Source of the DNA: Chloroflexus aggregans DSM 9485
GTDB lineage: Bacteria > Chloroflexota > Chloroflexia > Chloroflexales > Chloroflexaceae
Direction of reading: 5' to 3'
Assembly (NCBI RefSeq): GCF_000021945.1
Contig: NC_011831.1
Location: 1,997,353-2,061,352 of the forward strand
Length of the DNA stretch: 64,000 nt
The notes under the pieces were generated by a model, which saw nothing but the letters and a program-made list of their open reading frames with translations, did no database searches and was not told the DNA's origin. Positions 15,988 to 25,506 of this stretch are shown piece after piece (the stretch's first letter is position 1; each line of letters begins with the position of its first letter). A program made the translations under genes and the position numbers.

Positions 15988-17303
15988 AATGCATGCTGTC
16001 CACTGTCATCCCAAACCAATTCGGCACGGCCAATGCGTACCACATCACCGTCTTGCACACCGGCAGCCATCAGGGCCTCGTTAATCCCGCTCGCCTCGAG
16101 CACTCGCTGAATGCGGTCGATGGCCTCGTCTTGTTCGAGATTACTCATCGCAATCAAGCGTTCGATCTTAACCCCTCGTACTCGGAACGCATCACCTTCG
16201 CGTTCGACGGTAAAGGCATTCTCATCGACCGGCGGCAGCGGCCACTCAAGGGGCGGCTCATCAGGATCGACGGGATCGCGCTGGGGCGGTGGATCGGCCC
16301 GCAGCAACTCGGCCACCCGCTGCAAGAGTGGTTCAATACCGGCGCGGGTAGCAGCGGAGATGACAAACAAATCCTCCGGCGCTACCGGTAGGCGTTCACG
16401 CAAGATAGGTAGATTAGCCTGGGCAGCCGGTAAATCAGCCTTATTGAGCGCTACTACCTGCTTACGCTGCGCTAATTCAGGCTGATACAGGCGTAGCTCG
16501 GTATTAATCTGCTCGTAGTCATCCCACGGGGTACGACCATCAACACCGGCCGCGTCGATAATATGGATAAGCAAGCGCGTCCGCTCGATATGGCGAAGAA
16601 AATCGTGACCGAGACCGACGCCGGCGTGGGCACCTTCGATAAGACCGGGAATGTCGGCCACCACAAATCGCTGCACCCCCACCTCAACAATGCCAAGGTT
16701 AGGCGTCAGCGTGGTAAAGGGGTAGGCTGCGATTTTGGGGCGAGCAGCACTAATCACGGACAACAGCGTTGATTTACCGGCGTTAGGAAAACCTACCAGA
16801 CCGACATCGGCCAGCATCTTCAATTCTAGTTCAAGGGTCAATTCCTGGCCGGGTTCACCCAATTCGGCCAAACGTGGGGCTTGGCGGGTCGGGGTAGTAA
16901 AATGGATATTCCCCAGCCCACCGCGTCCACCCCGAGCAGCAAGCAGGCGTTGACCGGGGCGGGCCAGATCGACCGTGTAAGTCACTCCGTTGATCGTCGC
17001 GCGCACGACGGTGCCGGGCGGTACCGGCACGTAAACATCGGCCCCATTGCGGCCATGCATGGCATTCTTACCGCCATGGCCACCATTTTCGGCAACAAAC
17101 TTGCGCTGGTAGCGAAAATGGAGCAGCGTATTATACTCGGGGTCGGCGATGAGATAGACGTGCCCGCCACGGCCACCATCGCCACCATTGGGGCCACCGC
17201 GTGGCACATATTTTTCACGCCGAAACGTTGCGGCACCGTTACCACCATTACCGGCGCGCACCACAATTGTTGCCTGATCGAAAAAGTCAGTTCCCGTTGC
17301 CAT
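15984..17303 (-). CDS. obg: Obg-family GTPase
   Basis: A 439-residue GTPase needed for late assembly of the large ribosomal subunit. The Gly-rich Obg fold is at 1-160 ([37 protein letters not shown]). The G domain follows with GFPNAGKST (G1), the [13 protein letters not shown]3 loop and NKAD (G4). The C-terminal OCT domain found in many but not all Obg proteins is present (about 355-430: [20 protein letters not shown]). It leads an operon whose next two genes start inside the previous stop. A candidate promoter is at 17416-17443 and a GC hairpin at 17317-17337 lies in its leader. Confidence 0.96.
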   Translation of the reverse strand: MATGTDFFDQATIVVRAGNGGNGAATFRREKYVPRGGPNGGDGGRGGHVYLIADPEYNTLLHFRYQRKFVAENGGHGGKNAMHGRNGADVYVPVPPGTVVRATINGVTYTVDLARPGQRLLAARGGRGGLGNIHFTTPTRQAPRLAELGEPGQELTLELELKMLADVGLVGFPNAGKSTLLSVISAARPKIAAYPFTTLTPNLGIVEVGVQRFVVADIPGLIEGAHAGVGLGHDFLRHIERTRLLIHIIDAAGVDGRTPWDDYEQINTELRLYQPELAQRKQVVALNKADLPAAQANLPILRERLPVAPEDLFVISAATRAGIEPLLQRVAELLRADPPPQRDPVDPDEPPLEWPLPPVDENAFTVEREGDAFRVRGVKIERLIAMSNLEQDEAIDRIQRVLEASGINEALMAAGVQDGDVVRIGRAELVWDDSGQHAL

Positions 17304-17613
17304 AGCAAACAGTCGAGGGGCGCAACTTACGCGCCCCGCTCCTTTACACGTCTCATCTTACTGGTGAAGTAAAACCTTACCGGTGTCGGCTCATGTTGCC
17401 AAATCACCGTGATATAGTATCGCTTTACAAAAGTTGCCGTCAACGGTAGATGATGCACCCTCGCGACACGAAAACAACGCCCCTGTTGGGTAAAGCGAAC
17501 GAGGGTTGTTGATACAACCGAGTAAGGATGCTGTTCAACCGCACCAATGGTTACCTAAGGAACCAATACCAACATTCCATAGCATTGGCGAGGATTGAAG
17601 ATACCGTCGAGCG
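17304..17613. other. Gene-free spacer between tatA and obg
   Basis: No gene is seen. It holds, for the minus strand, a candidate obg promoter (17416-17443), a GC hairpin GGGGCGC/GCGCCCC at 17317-17323 with 17331-17337 just before obg, and a short inverted repeat GGTTGT-TGAT-ACAACC at 17504-17519 that could help end tatA transcripts. Confidence 0.5.
17416..17443 (-). promoter_or_regulatory. Candidate promoter of obg operon
   Basis: On the minus strand TTGACG (17438-17443) and GATACT (17416-17421) are separated by 16 bp. The obg start codon is about 113 bases downstream. Confidence 0.4.
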
Positions 17614-17802
17614 TTACGCCTTTGTTTCACCCTCAGTCTTGGTATCACTCCGCGGCTCGTCCTCACCCTTCACCGCCTTGCGGAACTCACGAATGCTACT
17701 GCCAAGCGCGCCACCCAAACCGGCCAGCTTTCCGGCGCCAAAAATCGCGATCACAATGATCAGAATAATTAACAGTTCGCCCCAGCCAAGACCGCCAATC
17801 AT
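17614..17802 (-). CDS. tatA: Sec-independent protein translocase subunit TatA/E
   Basis: A 62-residue protein with the TatA layout: one N-terminal transmembrane helix (about 6-22, [20 protein letters not shown]), the conserved FGAGKL hinge, an amphipathic helix ([19 protein letters not shown]) and a short charged tail. TatA forms the variable pore that moves folded proteins with twin-arginine signals across the membrane. AGGAG lies at a good distance before the ATG. No tatC is in this window. It follows the glycosyltransferase gene on the same strand after 121 bases. Confidence 0.93.
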   Translation of the reverse strand: MIGGLGWGELLIILIIVIAIFGAGKLAGLGGALGSSIREFRKAVKGEDEPRSDTKTEGETKA

Positions 17803-17923
17803 AACTGCACTCCTTCCGCATGCTACCCATGCGCAACAGCGTTACGCATTCCGAATCATTATACCCCAGTGCAAGGGGGTGTCAACGCGAAGCGACCAAC
17901 AACGCAGAACAGGGACAGGTATC

Positions 17924-19072
17924 TCAGCGTGGATACGCCATTTCGGCACTCACTTCCCGATACACCGCCAACGTCTTGGCAGCAGTTTCGGTCCACGAGA
18001 AGCGACGAGCACGTTCCAAGCCACGTTGGCGTAATGCGGCATGCAGATCGGCATCGGTAAGCAACTGCATCATCGCATCGGCGAGCGCGGTAGGAGCGGC
18101 GGGATCTACCATCAAACCGGCATCGCCGACCACTTCCGGCAGGCTTGACGTATTGGAGGTAATCACCGGCGTTCCACATGCCATTGCCTCAAGTGGTGGC
18201 ATACCAAAGCCTTCGTAAATCGACGGAAAAACGAAGATAGTAGCAGCGGCATACCACAGCGGCAATTCCTCTTCGGGAATATAGCCAACAAACTTCACTC
18301 GGTCTTGCAGGTTCAATTGCTCGAGACGGGCAAAGATCGGTTGATACATCCACCCCTTCCCGCCACCGATCAGCAACGGGACTGAGGGAACACGACGGCT
18401 GACCAGGGCAAACGCTTCGAGCAGCGTCGTCAAATTTTTGCGTGGTTCAAGGGTACCGACGTACAAGATAAAGCGAGCGGGTAACCCCTTACGAGCACGA
18501 AATTGGTCGATGATGTCCGCTGCGAATGGACGAAAATGGCTGCGCGTCGCATTTGGTGTCACGACAATACGTTCTGGTGGGATACCGAACAAGCCGGCTA
18601 CTTCGCGTTTGGTATGTTCAGACACGGCTAAAATCCGACTGGCCCGTCGTGCGCTCAGCCGGGTCGCCAGATCAAGATAGATCCGGTTGTAGGCACGAAA
18701 GGTTTGGGGAAAGCGAATAAAGGCCAGGTCGTGAATCGTGATAACGGTAGGTACCGGACTCAGCAACGGAGCTACGTTAAGACACCCGTGATAGAGATCG
18801 ACTTTGCCGCGCAAGAGGAACGGCGCGATACCCTGTTCCCATGGAATACGGATCCGCGGGTTGATCGTCGGCAACCGTGATGGTTTGACAACAAAGTTGG
18901 GTGGCAAGCCCAATGCCGCTTGATCGAGACCGCGCGTCGTGTAGATCGTATACCGATTCTCGTGGTCGATCTGGGCAAGATGGAGCAGAACTTGCTCGAT
19001 ATAATGCGAGACACCAGCACGACGAAACGAGGTAGTATGAGCCAAGAGATGAGCATTAATTGCAACATGCAT
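17924..19072 (-). CDS. Glycosyltransferase family 4 (GT-B)
   Basis: A 382-residue GT-B glycosyltransferase. The N-terminal acceptor domain starts MHVAINAHLLAH and contains AGVSHYIEQVL. The C-terminal donor-binding domain has YVGTLEPRKNLTTLLEAF, LIGGGKGW, VKFVGYIPEEELPLWYAAA and the nucleotide-sugar signature FPSIYEGFGMPPLEAMACGT, followed by SLPEVVGDAGLMVDP. It probably adds a hexose to a cell-surface polymer or lipid; donor and acceptor are unknown. The ATG at 19072 is preferred over a TTG at 19102 that would overlap lepB and has no family counterpart before the first strand. It lies 16 bases after lepB on the same strand. Confidence 0.92.
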   Translation of the reverse strand: MHVAINAHLLAHTTSFRRAGVSHYIEQVLLHLAQIDHENRYTIYTTRGLDQAALGLPPNFVVKPSRLPTINPRIRIPWEQGIAPFLLRGKVDLYHGCLNVAPLLSPVPTVITIHDLAFIRFPQTFRAYNRIYLDLATRLSARRASRILAVSEHTKREVAGLFGIPPERIVVTPNATRSHFRPFAADIIDQFRARKGLPARFILYVGTLEPRKNLTTLLEAFALVSRRVPSVPLLIGGGKGWMYQPIFARLEQLNLQDRVKFVGYIPEEELPLWYAAATIFVFPSIYEGFGMPPLEAMACGTPVITSNTSSLPEVVGDAGLMVDPAAPTALADAMMQLLTDADLHAALRQRGLERARRFSWTETAAKTLAVYREVSAEMAYPR

Positions 19073-19088
19073 ACCGAATCGAACCGTT

Positions 19089-19799
19089 TCAAGGGGTGGC
19101 AACCGTCGTTGTATCGTAACGATGGTGCGGCACCAACCCCCAATCGCTAAAGGGGTAGTAGATCAACCACGCCTGTCCAATAACCCGATCAAGAGGCAGG
19201 GCATCCCATTCACGTGAGTCGGAGCTATTCCCCCGATTATCACCCATCACAAAGATCGAGTTAGGAGGTACCGTCACCGGCCCTTGAGCGCACGGATACC
19301 CACCAAGGCAGTAGGTAAATGCGCCGCGTAAGTATGGTTCATCGAGCAAGACGCCATTGACGTAGACTTTGCCCTCAAGAATCTCGATCACATCACCTGG
19401 TAGCCCGATCACCCGCTTGATATAATCACGGCGCACATCACGGGGATACTCAAACACAACAATATCGCCACGTTGGGGTGGACGGAAGGGATAGACAATC
19501 CGTGGCGGGAGATCGGACTGACCGGGGAGGAGCCGCAACGGGGCATTGAGATCAAAGTGAAAATAGATCAATTTATTGACCAAAATATATTGACCGGTGT
19601 GAAGCGTCGGCTCCATACTTGAGCCTTCGATCTTGAAATTTTGCACCACACTACGCACTATCAGAAATACCAACAGAATAAAAATCGCCGTTTCAAGTAA
19701 CTCGCGCACAACGTACCGCAATGGGGCACGTGGATGGCGCACTGTCTCGGTTTCTGGCAGTGTGGGAGCTGGTTCAGATGGTGAATGTAGATCGTTCAT
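19089..19799 (-). CDS. lepB: Signal peptidase I
   Basis: A 236-residue membrane-bound serine protease that removes signal peptides from exported proteins. One N-terminal transmembrane segment (36-52, ETAIFILLVFLIVRSVVQ) is followed by the catalytic SMEPTLHTGQ (Ser61) and RRDYIKRVIGLPGD (Lys128), the Ser-Lys dyad. Box E is MGDNRGNSSDSREWD. A Pro/Glu-rich N-terminal tail precedes the helix. It is probably cotranscribed with the glycosyltransferase gene. Confidence 0.96.
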   Translation of the reverse strand: MNDLHSPSEPAPTLPETETVRHPRAPLRYVVRELLETAIFILLVFLIVRSVVQNFKIEGSSMEPTLHTGQYILVNKLIYFHFDLNAPLRLLPGQSDLPPRIVYPFRPPQRGDIVVFEYPRDVRRDYIKRVIGLPGDVIEILEGKVYVNGVLLDEPYLRGAFTYCLGGYPCAQGPVTVPPNSIFVMGDNRGNSSDSREWDALPLDRVIGQAWLIYYPFSDWGLVPHHRYDTTTVATP

Positions 19800-19953
19800 A
19801 GCACCGTTTTGCGCGCTCTATGCTACACTACAGGGTAGGGCGCAATCCAGGATCACCGGCAGAGGGAAGGTTTCCCTCCACAATCTCTGGCATTATACTC
19901 GAACGAACTGTAAATTGCCAGTACCTGAAACCATTTAAGGATTATTTAAACCT

Positions 19954-20964
19954 ATGTCATCGTTGGCCACTTTAGCACAACCGCTCGCCGACGGCCGCTT
20001 CCAGTGTCTCGCTTGTCAATGGCAATGCAGCCTAGCCGCAGATGAGCCAGGACGCTGCCGGATGCGCGTCGGACGAACTGACGGCATTGAGCTGCTCAAT
20101 TATGGAATGATCAGCGGTGCGGCAATTGGCCCTATCGAAGACCATCGGCTCTGGCACTTTTTTCCCGACACCACCGTCCTCGCAATTGGCGGCTGGGGAT
20201 ACGCCTTACCGCTCGATCAACAACGTGGGCAATACGGTTCTTTACCGGTCGAACCGGCCAAGCGGCGGCGTCTCGATCCACAACGAGCAGCCGATTTCGC
20301 GCTTGAACGGCTCTGCCGAGGCGTGGTGTGGGCTTTTGGTGAACCGGCGGTCAACTTTGAATACGTCCTGGCACTCATGCAACTCAGTCGGGCGGCGAGT
20401 CGTTATACAGCGATTGTCACCAGTGGGCTTCTGAGTAGCGAAGCCCTCGCCGAACTTGGCCCGTATCTCAACGGTATTAGTCTTGATCTGCGTGGTTTTT
20501 CCGACAATGCCTATCAACGGCTCGGCGGGATCAGCAATTGGCGTCCGATCTTGCGCTTTGCCGAAGAGGCCCAGCAGCGTTGGAAGTGTCATATCGAGAT
20601 AACCACCCGCATCCACCACGGTGTGAACGATCACCCGGATGAACTTCGTGAGTTGGTGCATTGGATCAAAACGACGCTCGGTGAGGAGACGCCGTGGCAT
20701 GTCTTACCGGGTGATGCCGGGAGCGAAACGGCGGCTGCCACGATGCGCGCACGCCGTATCGGTCACGAGGGCGGATTACAGTTCATTTACGGTGCTGAAC
20801 CAAACCAGCCTACCCGCTGCCCGCTGTGTCACGCAACGTTAATCAGCCGGCAACAGGGGATGAGTCGTCGGGTTGGGCTTGACGGCAATCGTTGTACGAA
20901 CTGTGGATACGCGGCGAATTTCTATCTATCGATCTTTAAACACCATCGAGAGAGCGAGACGTGA
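19954..20964 (+). CDS. AmrS-like protein (AmmeMemoRadiSam radical-SAM homologue) lacking the Fe-S cysteines
   Basis: A 336-residue protein colinear with the AmmeMemoRadiSam radical-SAM enzyme family. The N-terminal Cys cluster is kept (C18, C21, C25, C35 in CLACQWQC...GRC), as are LLNYGMISGAAIGPIEDHRL and WHFFP, where relatives have DPIEKKPLYHF, and the barrel strands ISLDLRGFSD and IEITTRIHHGVNDHPDELRE. The C-terminal zinc-ribbon-like CPLCH...CTNCGY is also present. The CxxxCxxC loop that binds the 4Fe-4S cluster (GCNFRCRFCQN in relatives) is replaced by GGWGYALPLDQQ (79-90), with no Cys. It therefore cannot do standard radical-SAM chemistry. The U32/RlhA gene follows after 48 bases on the same strand. 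Confidence 0.85.
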   Translation: MSSLATLAQPLADGRFQCLACQWQCSLAADEPGRCRMRVGRTDGIELLNYGMISGAAIGPIEDHRLWHFFPDTTVLAIGGWGYALPLDQQRGQYGSLPVEPAKRRRLDPQRAADFALERLCRGVVWAFGEPAVNFEYVLALMQLSRAASRYTAIVTSGLLSSEALAELGPYLNGISLDLRGFSDNAYQRLGGISNWRPILRFAEEAQQRWKCHIEITTRIHHGVNDHPDELRELVHWIKTTLGEETPWHVLPGDAGSETAAATMRARRIGHEGGLQFIYGAEPNQPTRCPLCHATLISRQQGMSRRVGLDGNRCTNCGYAANFYLSIFKHHRESET

Positions 20965-21012
20965 GCACGACGACCGACGGTTGCCACCTCCCTCGATGTT
21001 CTTCGGTAACGT

Positions 21013-23541
21013 ATGACCACCAACCAATCGGTACACACCATGCATAAACCCGAAATTATGAGTCCGGCCGGCTACTGGCCGCAACTCCATGCCGCGATTG
21101 AGGCCGGCGCCGATGCCGTCTATTTTGGTTTGACGCATTTCACGGCACGCGCGAAGGTCGGTTTTACGCTCGATGAGTTGCCGGAGGTGATGAGGACACT
21201 CCATCGCCGCGGCGTTAAAGGGTACGTTACGTTCAATACCTTAGTGTTCGACCACGAGCTACGCACGGCGGCGAGGACACTTGCAGCGATCGCCGCAGCC
21301 GGCGCCGATGCGATCATCGTGCAAGATCTCGGTATTGCAGCACTGGCCCATCAGATTGTGCCCGATCTCCCTATTCACGGGAGCACGCAGATGAGCATCA
21401 CCAGTGCGGAAGGAGTAGCTTTTGCCGCCCGCTACGGCGTCTCGCGGGTGGTCTTGGCCCGCGAGTTGTCGCTGGCCGAGGTTGCCGCCATTCGTTCACG
21501 TAGCCCTATCGAACTCGAAATCTTTGTCCATGGCGCCCTCTGCGTCTCATATTCGGGACAGTGTTTTTCGTCAGAGGCATGGGGCGGACGCAGTGCGAAC
21601 CGTGGTCAATGCGCTCAAGCATGTCGCTTACCCTACGAGTTGATCGTCGACGGAAAACCACGACCCCTCGGCGCGGCGCGCTATTTGCTCTCACCCGGCG
21701 ATCTGGCCGCTATTGATGATATGACAACTATCGCTCGCCTGGGCGTGAGTGCGCTCAAGATCGAAGGGCGGTATAAAGATGCTGAATACGTTGCGATCAC
21801 AACCAACGCATATCGCCGCGCACTCGATGCGGTATGGGCCGGGCTTCCTTCCGATTTGACCGTTGCCGACCGGCTGTACCTCGAACAAGTGTACTCTCGT
21901 GGGCTGGGACCGCACTTTTTGCGCGGCACGAATCATCAGGCTGTCGTCGAAGGGCGCGCCCCTCGCCACCGCGGTTTGTTGATGGGACGGGTGGTGCGGG
22001 TGCGTGCAGACGCGATCATTATCATACCTGAACGGGGCCGCGAGGCGGCACCGCTCAAGCCTGGCGATGGTGTTGTCTTTGATGCCGCCGATTGGCGCAG
22101 CCCGGAAGAGCCAGAAGAGGGTGGTCGCATCTTTACGGTTGAACCGGTCGGTGATGGATTGCTGGCAATTCGTTTCGCAAAGGGGGCAATTAATCCACGC
22201 CGTATTCGCGCCGGAGATCTGCTGTGGCGCACAAGTGATCCGCAAACCGAGCGAATAGCCCGCCCCTTCGTGCAAGCGGCTGCACCGGCACGCCGCCAAC
22301 CGGTGCGCGTCACAGCGCTGGTACGCGCCGGTGCGCCGCTTGAACTACACTGGTCGCTTATTGCCCAACCGAGCTTGACCGTAACGGTACAGAGTCCGAC
22401 ACCTCTGACCACAGCCCAGAATCGGCCACTCGATGAAACGACGCTGCGTGAGCAATTGGGGCGGTTAGGCGATACTCCTTACCAACTGACCGAACTCAAC
22501 GCGGTCATTGAAGGCAACCCGTTTGTGCCGGTATCGCTGCTCAACCAATTGCGCCGGCAAGCCACCGCTGCGCTCGCCGAGTTGCAAGGACGGCCACCGG
22601 CAATGAACATCCTCGATCCGGAGCAGGTGTTAGATACCATGCTCGCTGCCGTTGCCCCATCCGCACCACCTGACACTGCTCAGATTCACCTCCTGATCCG
22701 TTCACCCGATCAACTCGAAGCGGCGATTGCGCTACAGCCGGCCAGTATTACGCTCGATTATCTCGACCTTGAAGGATTGAAGCCGGCCGTGACCCGCGTG
22801 CGCGCTGCCGGGATCGCAGTCCGTGTTGCCGCACCGCGGGTGCTCAAACCGGAAGATGAGCGAGTAGCCCGCTTTTTACGTAAACTCAATGTACCGCTGC
22901 TCGTGCGCTCGACCGGCTTGCTCGACAGGCTGCGCGACGATCCGACGGTTGAGTTGACCGGTGATTTTAGCCTCAACGCAGCCAATATCCTCACCGCCGA
23001 TCTGCTGCTGCGGTCGGGATTACAACGGCTCACGCTGACCCACGATCTCAACGCCGAGCAGATCGCGCACTTAGCCGAACGGATCGGCGGTAGTCGGCTA
23101 GAAGCCATCGTCTATCACCATCTCCCTGTCTTTCATACCGAGCACTGTGTCTTTTGTCGTTTCTTATCAACTGGAACCAGTTACAAAGACTGCGGTCGCC
23201 CGTGTGAACGTCACCACGTTGCGCTGCGCGACACTCACGGTCGGGCACACCCGGTCATTGCTGATGTTGGTTGCCGCAACACGGTCTTTGGGGCTGAGGC
23301 GCAAGAAGCGAGCAAATATCTCGACCGCTGGCGCGCTGCCGGGATTGCTCACTACCGGCTTGAATTTGTCCATGAAACAGCAGCGCAGATTACTGCGGTG
23401 ACAGAAGCCTTCCGTGCGTATTTGCAGGAAGAGATTGATGCTGCTGAGCTAGGGCGACGTTGGCGACAAAGCGCACCACAAGGCGTCACCGAAGGTAGTT
23501 TCTTCGTACCGGCAAATTATCAGTACATTCCACTGATGTGA
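21013..23541 (+). CDS. rlhA: U32-family protein, RlhA-like (23S rRNA C2501 hydroxylation)
   Basis: An 842-residue member of peptidase family U32, the longer type with a DUF3656 middle region, as in E. coli RlhA (YdcP). Seen: EIMSPAGYWPQLHAAIEAGA (barrel start), FVHGALCVSYSGQCFSSEAW followed by GQCAQACRLPY with the family's four conserved Cys, and a C-terminal second Cys set (HTEHCVFCRFL, DCGRPCERH). U32 proteins were long thought to be peptidases; the studied ones with these Cys act in hydroxylation of rRNA, tRNA or ubiquinone using prephenate and Fe-S clusters. RlhA is the best match by length and domains, but the exact substrate here is inferred. The next gene begins 11 bases after its stop. 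Confidence 0.85.
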   Translation: MTTNQSVHTMHKPEIMSPAGYWPQLHAAIEAGADAVYFGLTHFTARAKVGFTLDELPEVMRTLHRRGVKGYVTFNTLVFDHELRTAARTLAAIAAAGADAIIVQDLGIAALAHQIVPDLPIHGSTQMSITSAEGVAFAARYGVSRVVLARELSLAEVAAIRSRSPIELEIFVHGALCVSYSGQCFSSEAWGGRSANRGQCAQACRLPYELIVDGKPRPLGAARYLLSPGDLAAIDDMTTIARLGVSALKIEGRYKDAEYVAITTNAYRRALDAVWAGLPSDLTVADRLYLEQVYSRGLGPHFLRGTNHQAVVEGRAPRHRGLLMGRVVRVRADAIIIIPERGREAAPLKPGDGVVFDAADWRSPEEPEEGGRIFTVEPVGDGLLAIRFAKGAINPRRIRAGDLLWRTSDPQTERIARPFVQAAAPARRQPVRVTALVRAGAPLELHWSLIAQPSLTVTVQSPTPLTTAQNRPLDETTLREQLGRLGDTPYQLTELNAVIEGNPFVPVSLLNQLRRQATAALAELQGRPPAMNILDPEQVLDTMLAAVAPSAPPDTAQIHLLIRSPDQLEAAIALQPASITLDYLDLEGLKPAVTRVRAAGIAVRVAAPRVLKPEDERVARFLRKLNVPLLVRSTGLLDRLRDDPTVELTGDFSLNAANILTADLLLRSGLQRLTLTHDLNAEQIAHLAERIGGSRLEAIVYHHLPVFHTEHCVFCRFLSTGTSYKDCGRPCERHHVALRDTHGRAHPVIADVGCRNTVFGAEAQEASKYLDRWRAAGIAHYRLEFVHETAAQITAVTEAFRAYLQEEIDAAELGRRWRQSAPQGVTEGSFFVPANYQYIPLM

Positions 23542-23552
23542 GGAGATGGACT

Positions 23553-24611
23553 ATGGTTACCAGCTTATGGGATCAACTGGCACGAAGACTGGTTGACGCG
23601 CTTGGTGCGCAGCGCGGTGAGTTGATCGAAGTACGCGATGAGGCGGGTAATCAACGTCTTCTGCATGCCATCTTATGGGCGATTGAGAGCGTTGGCGCCG
23701 AACCACTGGTGCAAATATTGCCACCCAACAACGTCGAACGGTTATTGACGACCGTACCGGCAGCAATTTTAGCCGAACGTGATCGGCGACGGGCCGAGTG
23801 GCTATGTCAGGTTGAACGTTCACTCACGTTGATCGGCGCCCAACCGGATGTACAAACTGCACCGGTGGAAGCCCGTCGCATGTTTACCGAGGTATCCGAT
23901 CGGCTCGCAGCAATCAGAGCAGAACGGCGGATTCCACAGGTCATTGCGGCCATTCCCACTATCGGCAAAGCGGCTCAACTCGGCATCAGCCACGAGGAGC
24001 TAGAGCTGCGGGTGATGCCGGCATTGCTGGTTGAACCAACCGATCTGGCCGTACAGGGCAAGCGCATAGCAAGCATGGTAGAAACGGCAACTGCTATTAC
24101 CATCACGAGTGGGGCAGATTGCGAGCTACGGATGCGGCGCAGTGCGCAACCATGGTTGCGCAATGTTGGACGACTGGAAACAGTTTCTGACCGACCCGGC
24201 CAGCCGGTGATTAACGTACCGGCCGGCGCATTAACCACCACGGTTGATGAAGAGAGTGTTGAGGGAACGCTCTTCTTGCCGGTAGCCGGACCGGCCCGCG
24301 CTGTCCGGCTTACGTTCGCTCAAGGGCAGTTGATCCAGATCGAGGCGGCAAGTGGTGGAGAACAGCTCGCGGATCTACTCAACCGCACATCACGTCGGAT
24401 GAGCCTGATCGGCATTGGTTTGAACCCACATCTATGCCAACCGCTCGGCTGGTCAATCGTTGATAAGCACATTCAGGGCGCAATCTTCACGACCTTCACT
24501 GCCGGTAACGCATACCACTCGTGGCTGAACATCGATGTTGCCACAACGTCGGCTAGTTTGCGCGCCGATGATCGGGTGATTGTGGATAGGGGCAAATTGG
24601 TAGTTGGATAA
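23553..24611 (+). CDS. M29 aminopeptidase-like protein with eroded metal ligands
   Basis: A 352-residue protein with the fold signature of thermophilic M29 aminopeptidases: N-terminal alpha/beta domain, then NVPAGALTTTVDEESVEGTL, IGIGLNPHL and VDKHIQGAIFTTFTAGNAYH. In active enzymes these read xxPxGEVFTAPxxxxxxG, GExxxGxNP, and EKxxGTxHxAxG followed by xHxDxM. The Glu of the first motif is Ala-Leu, the Glu of the second is Ile, and His ligands are Thr/Asn, so the dimetal site looks lost. It may have become a binding or regulatory protein. The ATG at 23553 is chosen because AGGAG sits 7 bases before it; a GTG at 23538 would overlap the U32 gene. It is cotranscribed with the U32 gene. Confidence 0.78.
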   Translation: MVTSLWDQLARRLVDALGAQRGELIEVRDEAGNQRLLHAILWAIESVGAEPLVQILPPNNVERLLTTVPAAILAERDRRRAEWLCQVERSLTLIGAQPDVQTAPVEARRMFTEVSDRLAAIRAERRIPQVIAAIPTIGKAAQLGISHEELELRVMPALLVEPTDLAVQGKRIASMVETATAITITSGADCELRMRRSAQPWLRNVGRLETVSDRPGQPVINVPAGALTTTVDEESVEGTLFLPVAGPARAVRLTFAQGQLIQIEAASGGEQLADLLNRTSRRMSLIGIGLNPHLCQPLGWSIVDKHIQGAIFTTFTAGNAYHSWLNIDVATTSASLRADDRVIVDRGKLVVG

Positions 24612-24811
24612 CAACGCAAATGCCGCAAAGAGCGTCGTCGTAGGGGCGCACTGCCATCCCCCCACGGCAGAGCGCATCCCACAGCCGTGCTCCACAACAC
24701 GACACCCACACAACATATTCCATCAAAATGGTAAGATAGCCAGCGACCTACCGGTAGGTGTACCGGACGGTTTCACCTCATCGGTGGGGAAACATCAACA
24801 AAGGAGAACAT

Positions 24812-25348
24812 ATGCGACCACAAGTGGAGTTTTGGCTGATCACCGGGCTTGTCATTCTTAGTCGGATCGGCGATGGTCTGAGCACCTATTGGGTCACTCC
24901 CGATCTCTCACGCGAGCTAAACCCTTTAGCAGCCGGAGGATGGCCAGCTTTGATTATTGCTGCTGCCGCAATGCTTACACTCTCGACGATATTGCACTAC
25001 TGTTACCTGTTCCGGCCTATCGGTAATTTCCCGCCAACCCCCGGGTATGACCTCAGTGCATTTAAACGATATTACTTCGACCCGTATACCAACCGCACTC
25101 TCGCAACACAGACCATTCGTGTACTCGCTTACGTCTTCGGGTACATTATGCCACGTACCATCATCATATGGAGTCTGCTGTTGATTACGAACAATCTCCT
25201 CACCGCATTCGCGGTCGAACCGTACATTGCACTCAAGCAAGCTTACCCGGTCTGGCTTGCTTTTTACGTGATGTTACTGATACTGGCACTCGTATTTCTT
25301 GAACGCCTACAACGGCGCGACTTCTCGTGGTATCAAGCGAAAGTATAA
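24812..25348 (+). CDS. Hypothetical integral membrane protein
   Basis: A 178-residue protein with about four hydrophobic segments: WLITGLVILSRIGDGLSTYW, GWPALIIAAAAMLTLSTILH, a central one near VLAYVFGYIMPRTIIIWSLL, and WLAFYVMLLILALVFLERL at the C-terminus. The N-terminal RIGDGLSTYWVTPDLSRELN resembles the start of small DUF5658-like membrane proteins. No function can be assigned. AAAGGAG eight bases before the ATG fixes the start; an upstream in-frame ATG at 24758 has none. It is convergent with hutH. Confidence 0.75.
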   Translation: MRPQVEFWLITGLVILSRIGDGLSTYWVTPDLSRELNPLAAGGWPALIIAAAAMLTLSTILHYCYLFRPIGNFPPTPGYDLSAFKRYYFDPYTNRTLATQTIRVLAYVFGYIMPRTIIIWSLLLITNNLLTAFAVEPYIALKQAYPVWLAFYVMLLILALVFLERLQRRDFSWYQAKV

Positions 25349-25506
25349 CAACAATGCAGCACACGCAATGGTGAATCGACAACCGGAAACACGCTAATCA
25401 CCGCTTACCGTAGAGCCACACTCACGATAGGGCGGTAATCACTGAGCTTCACGTGTCTCGTGGGCAAGTAGTACCACTCCAAACAGTATTGGTCTCGATT
25501 GTCTTC

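Noticed and set aside
19954-20964. Annotation as an active radical-SAM enzyme
   Set aside because: The CxxxCxxC motif is absent at the aligned position and no other Cys triad is available in the barrel.
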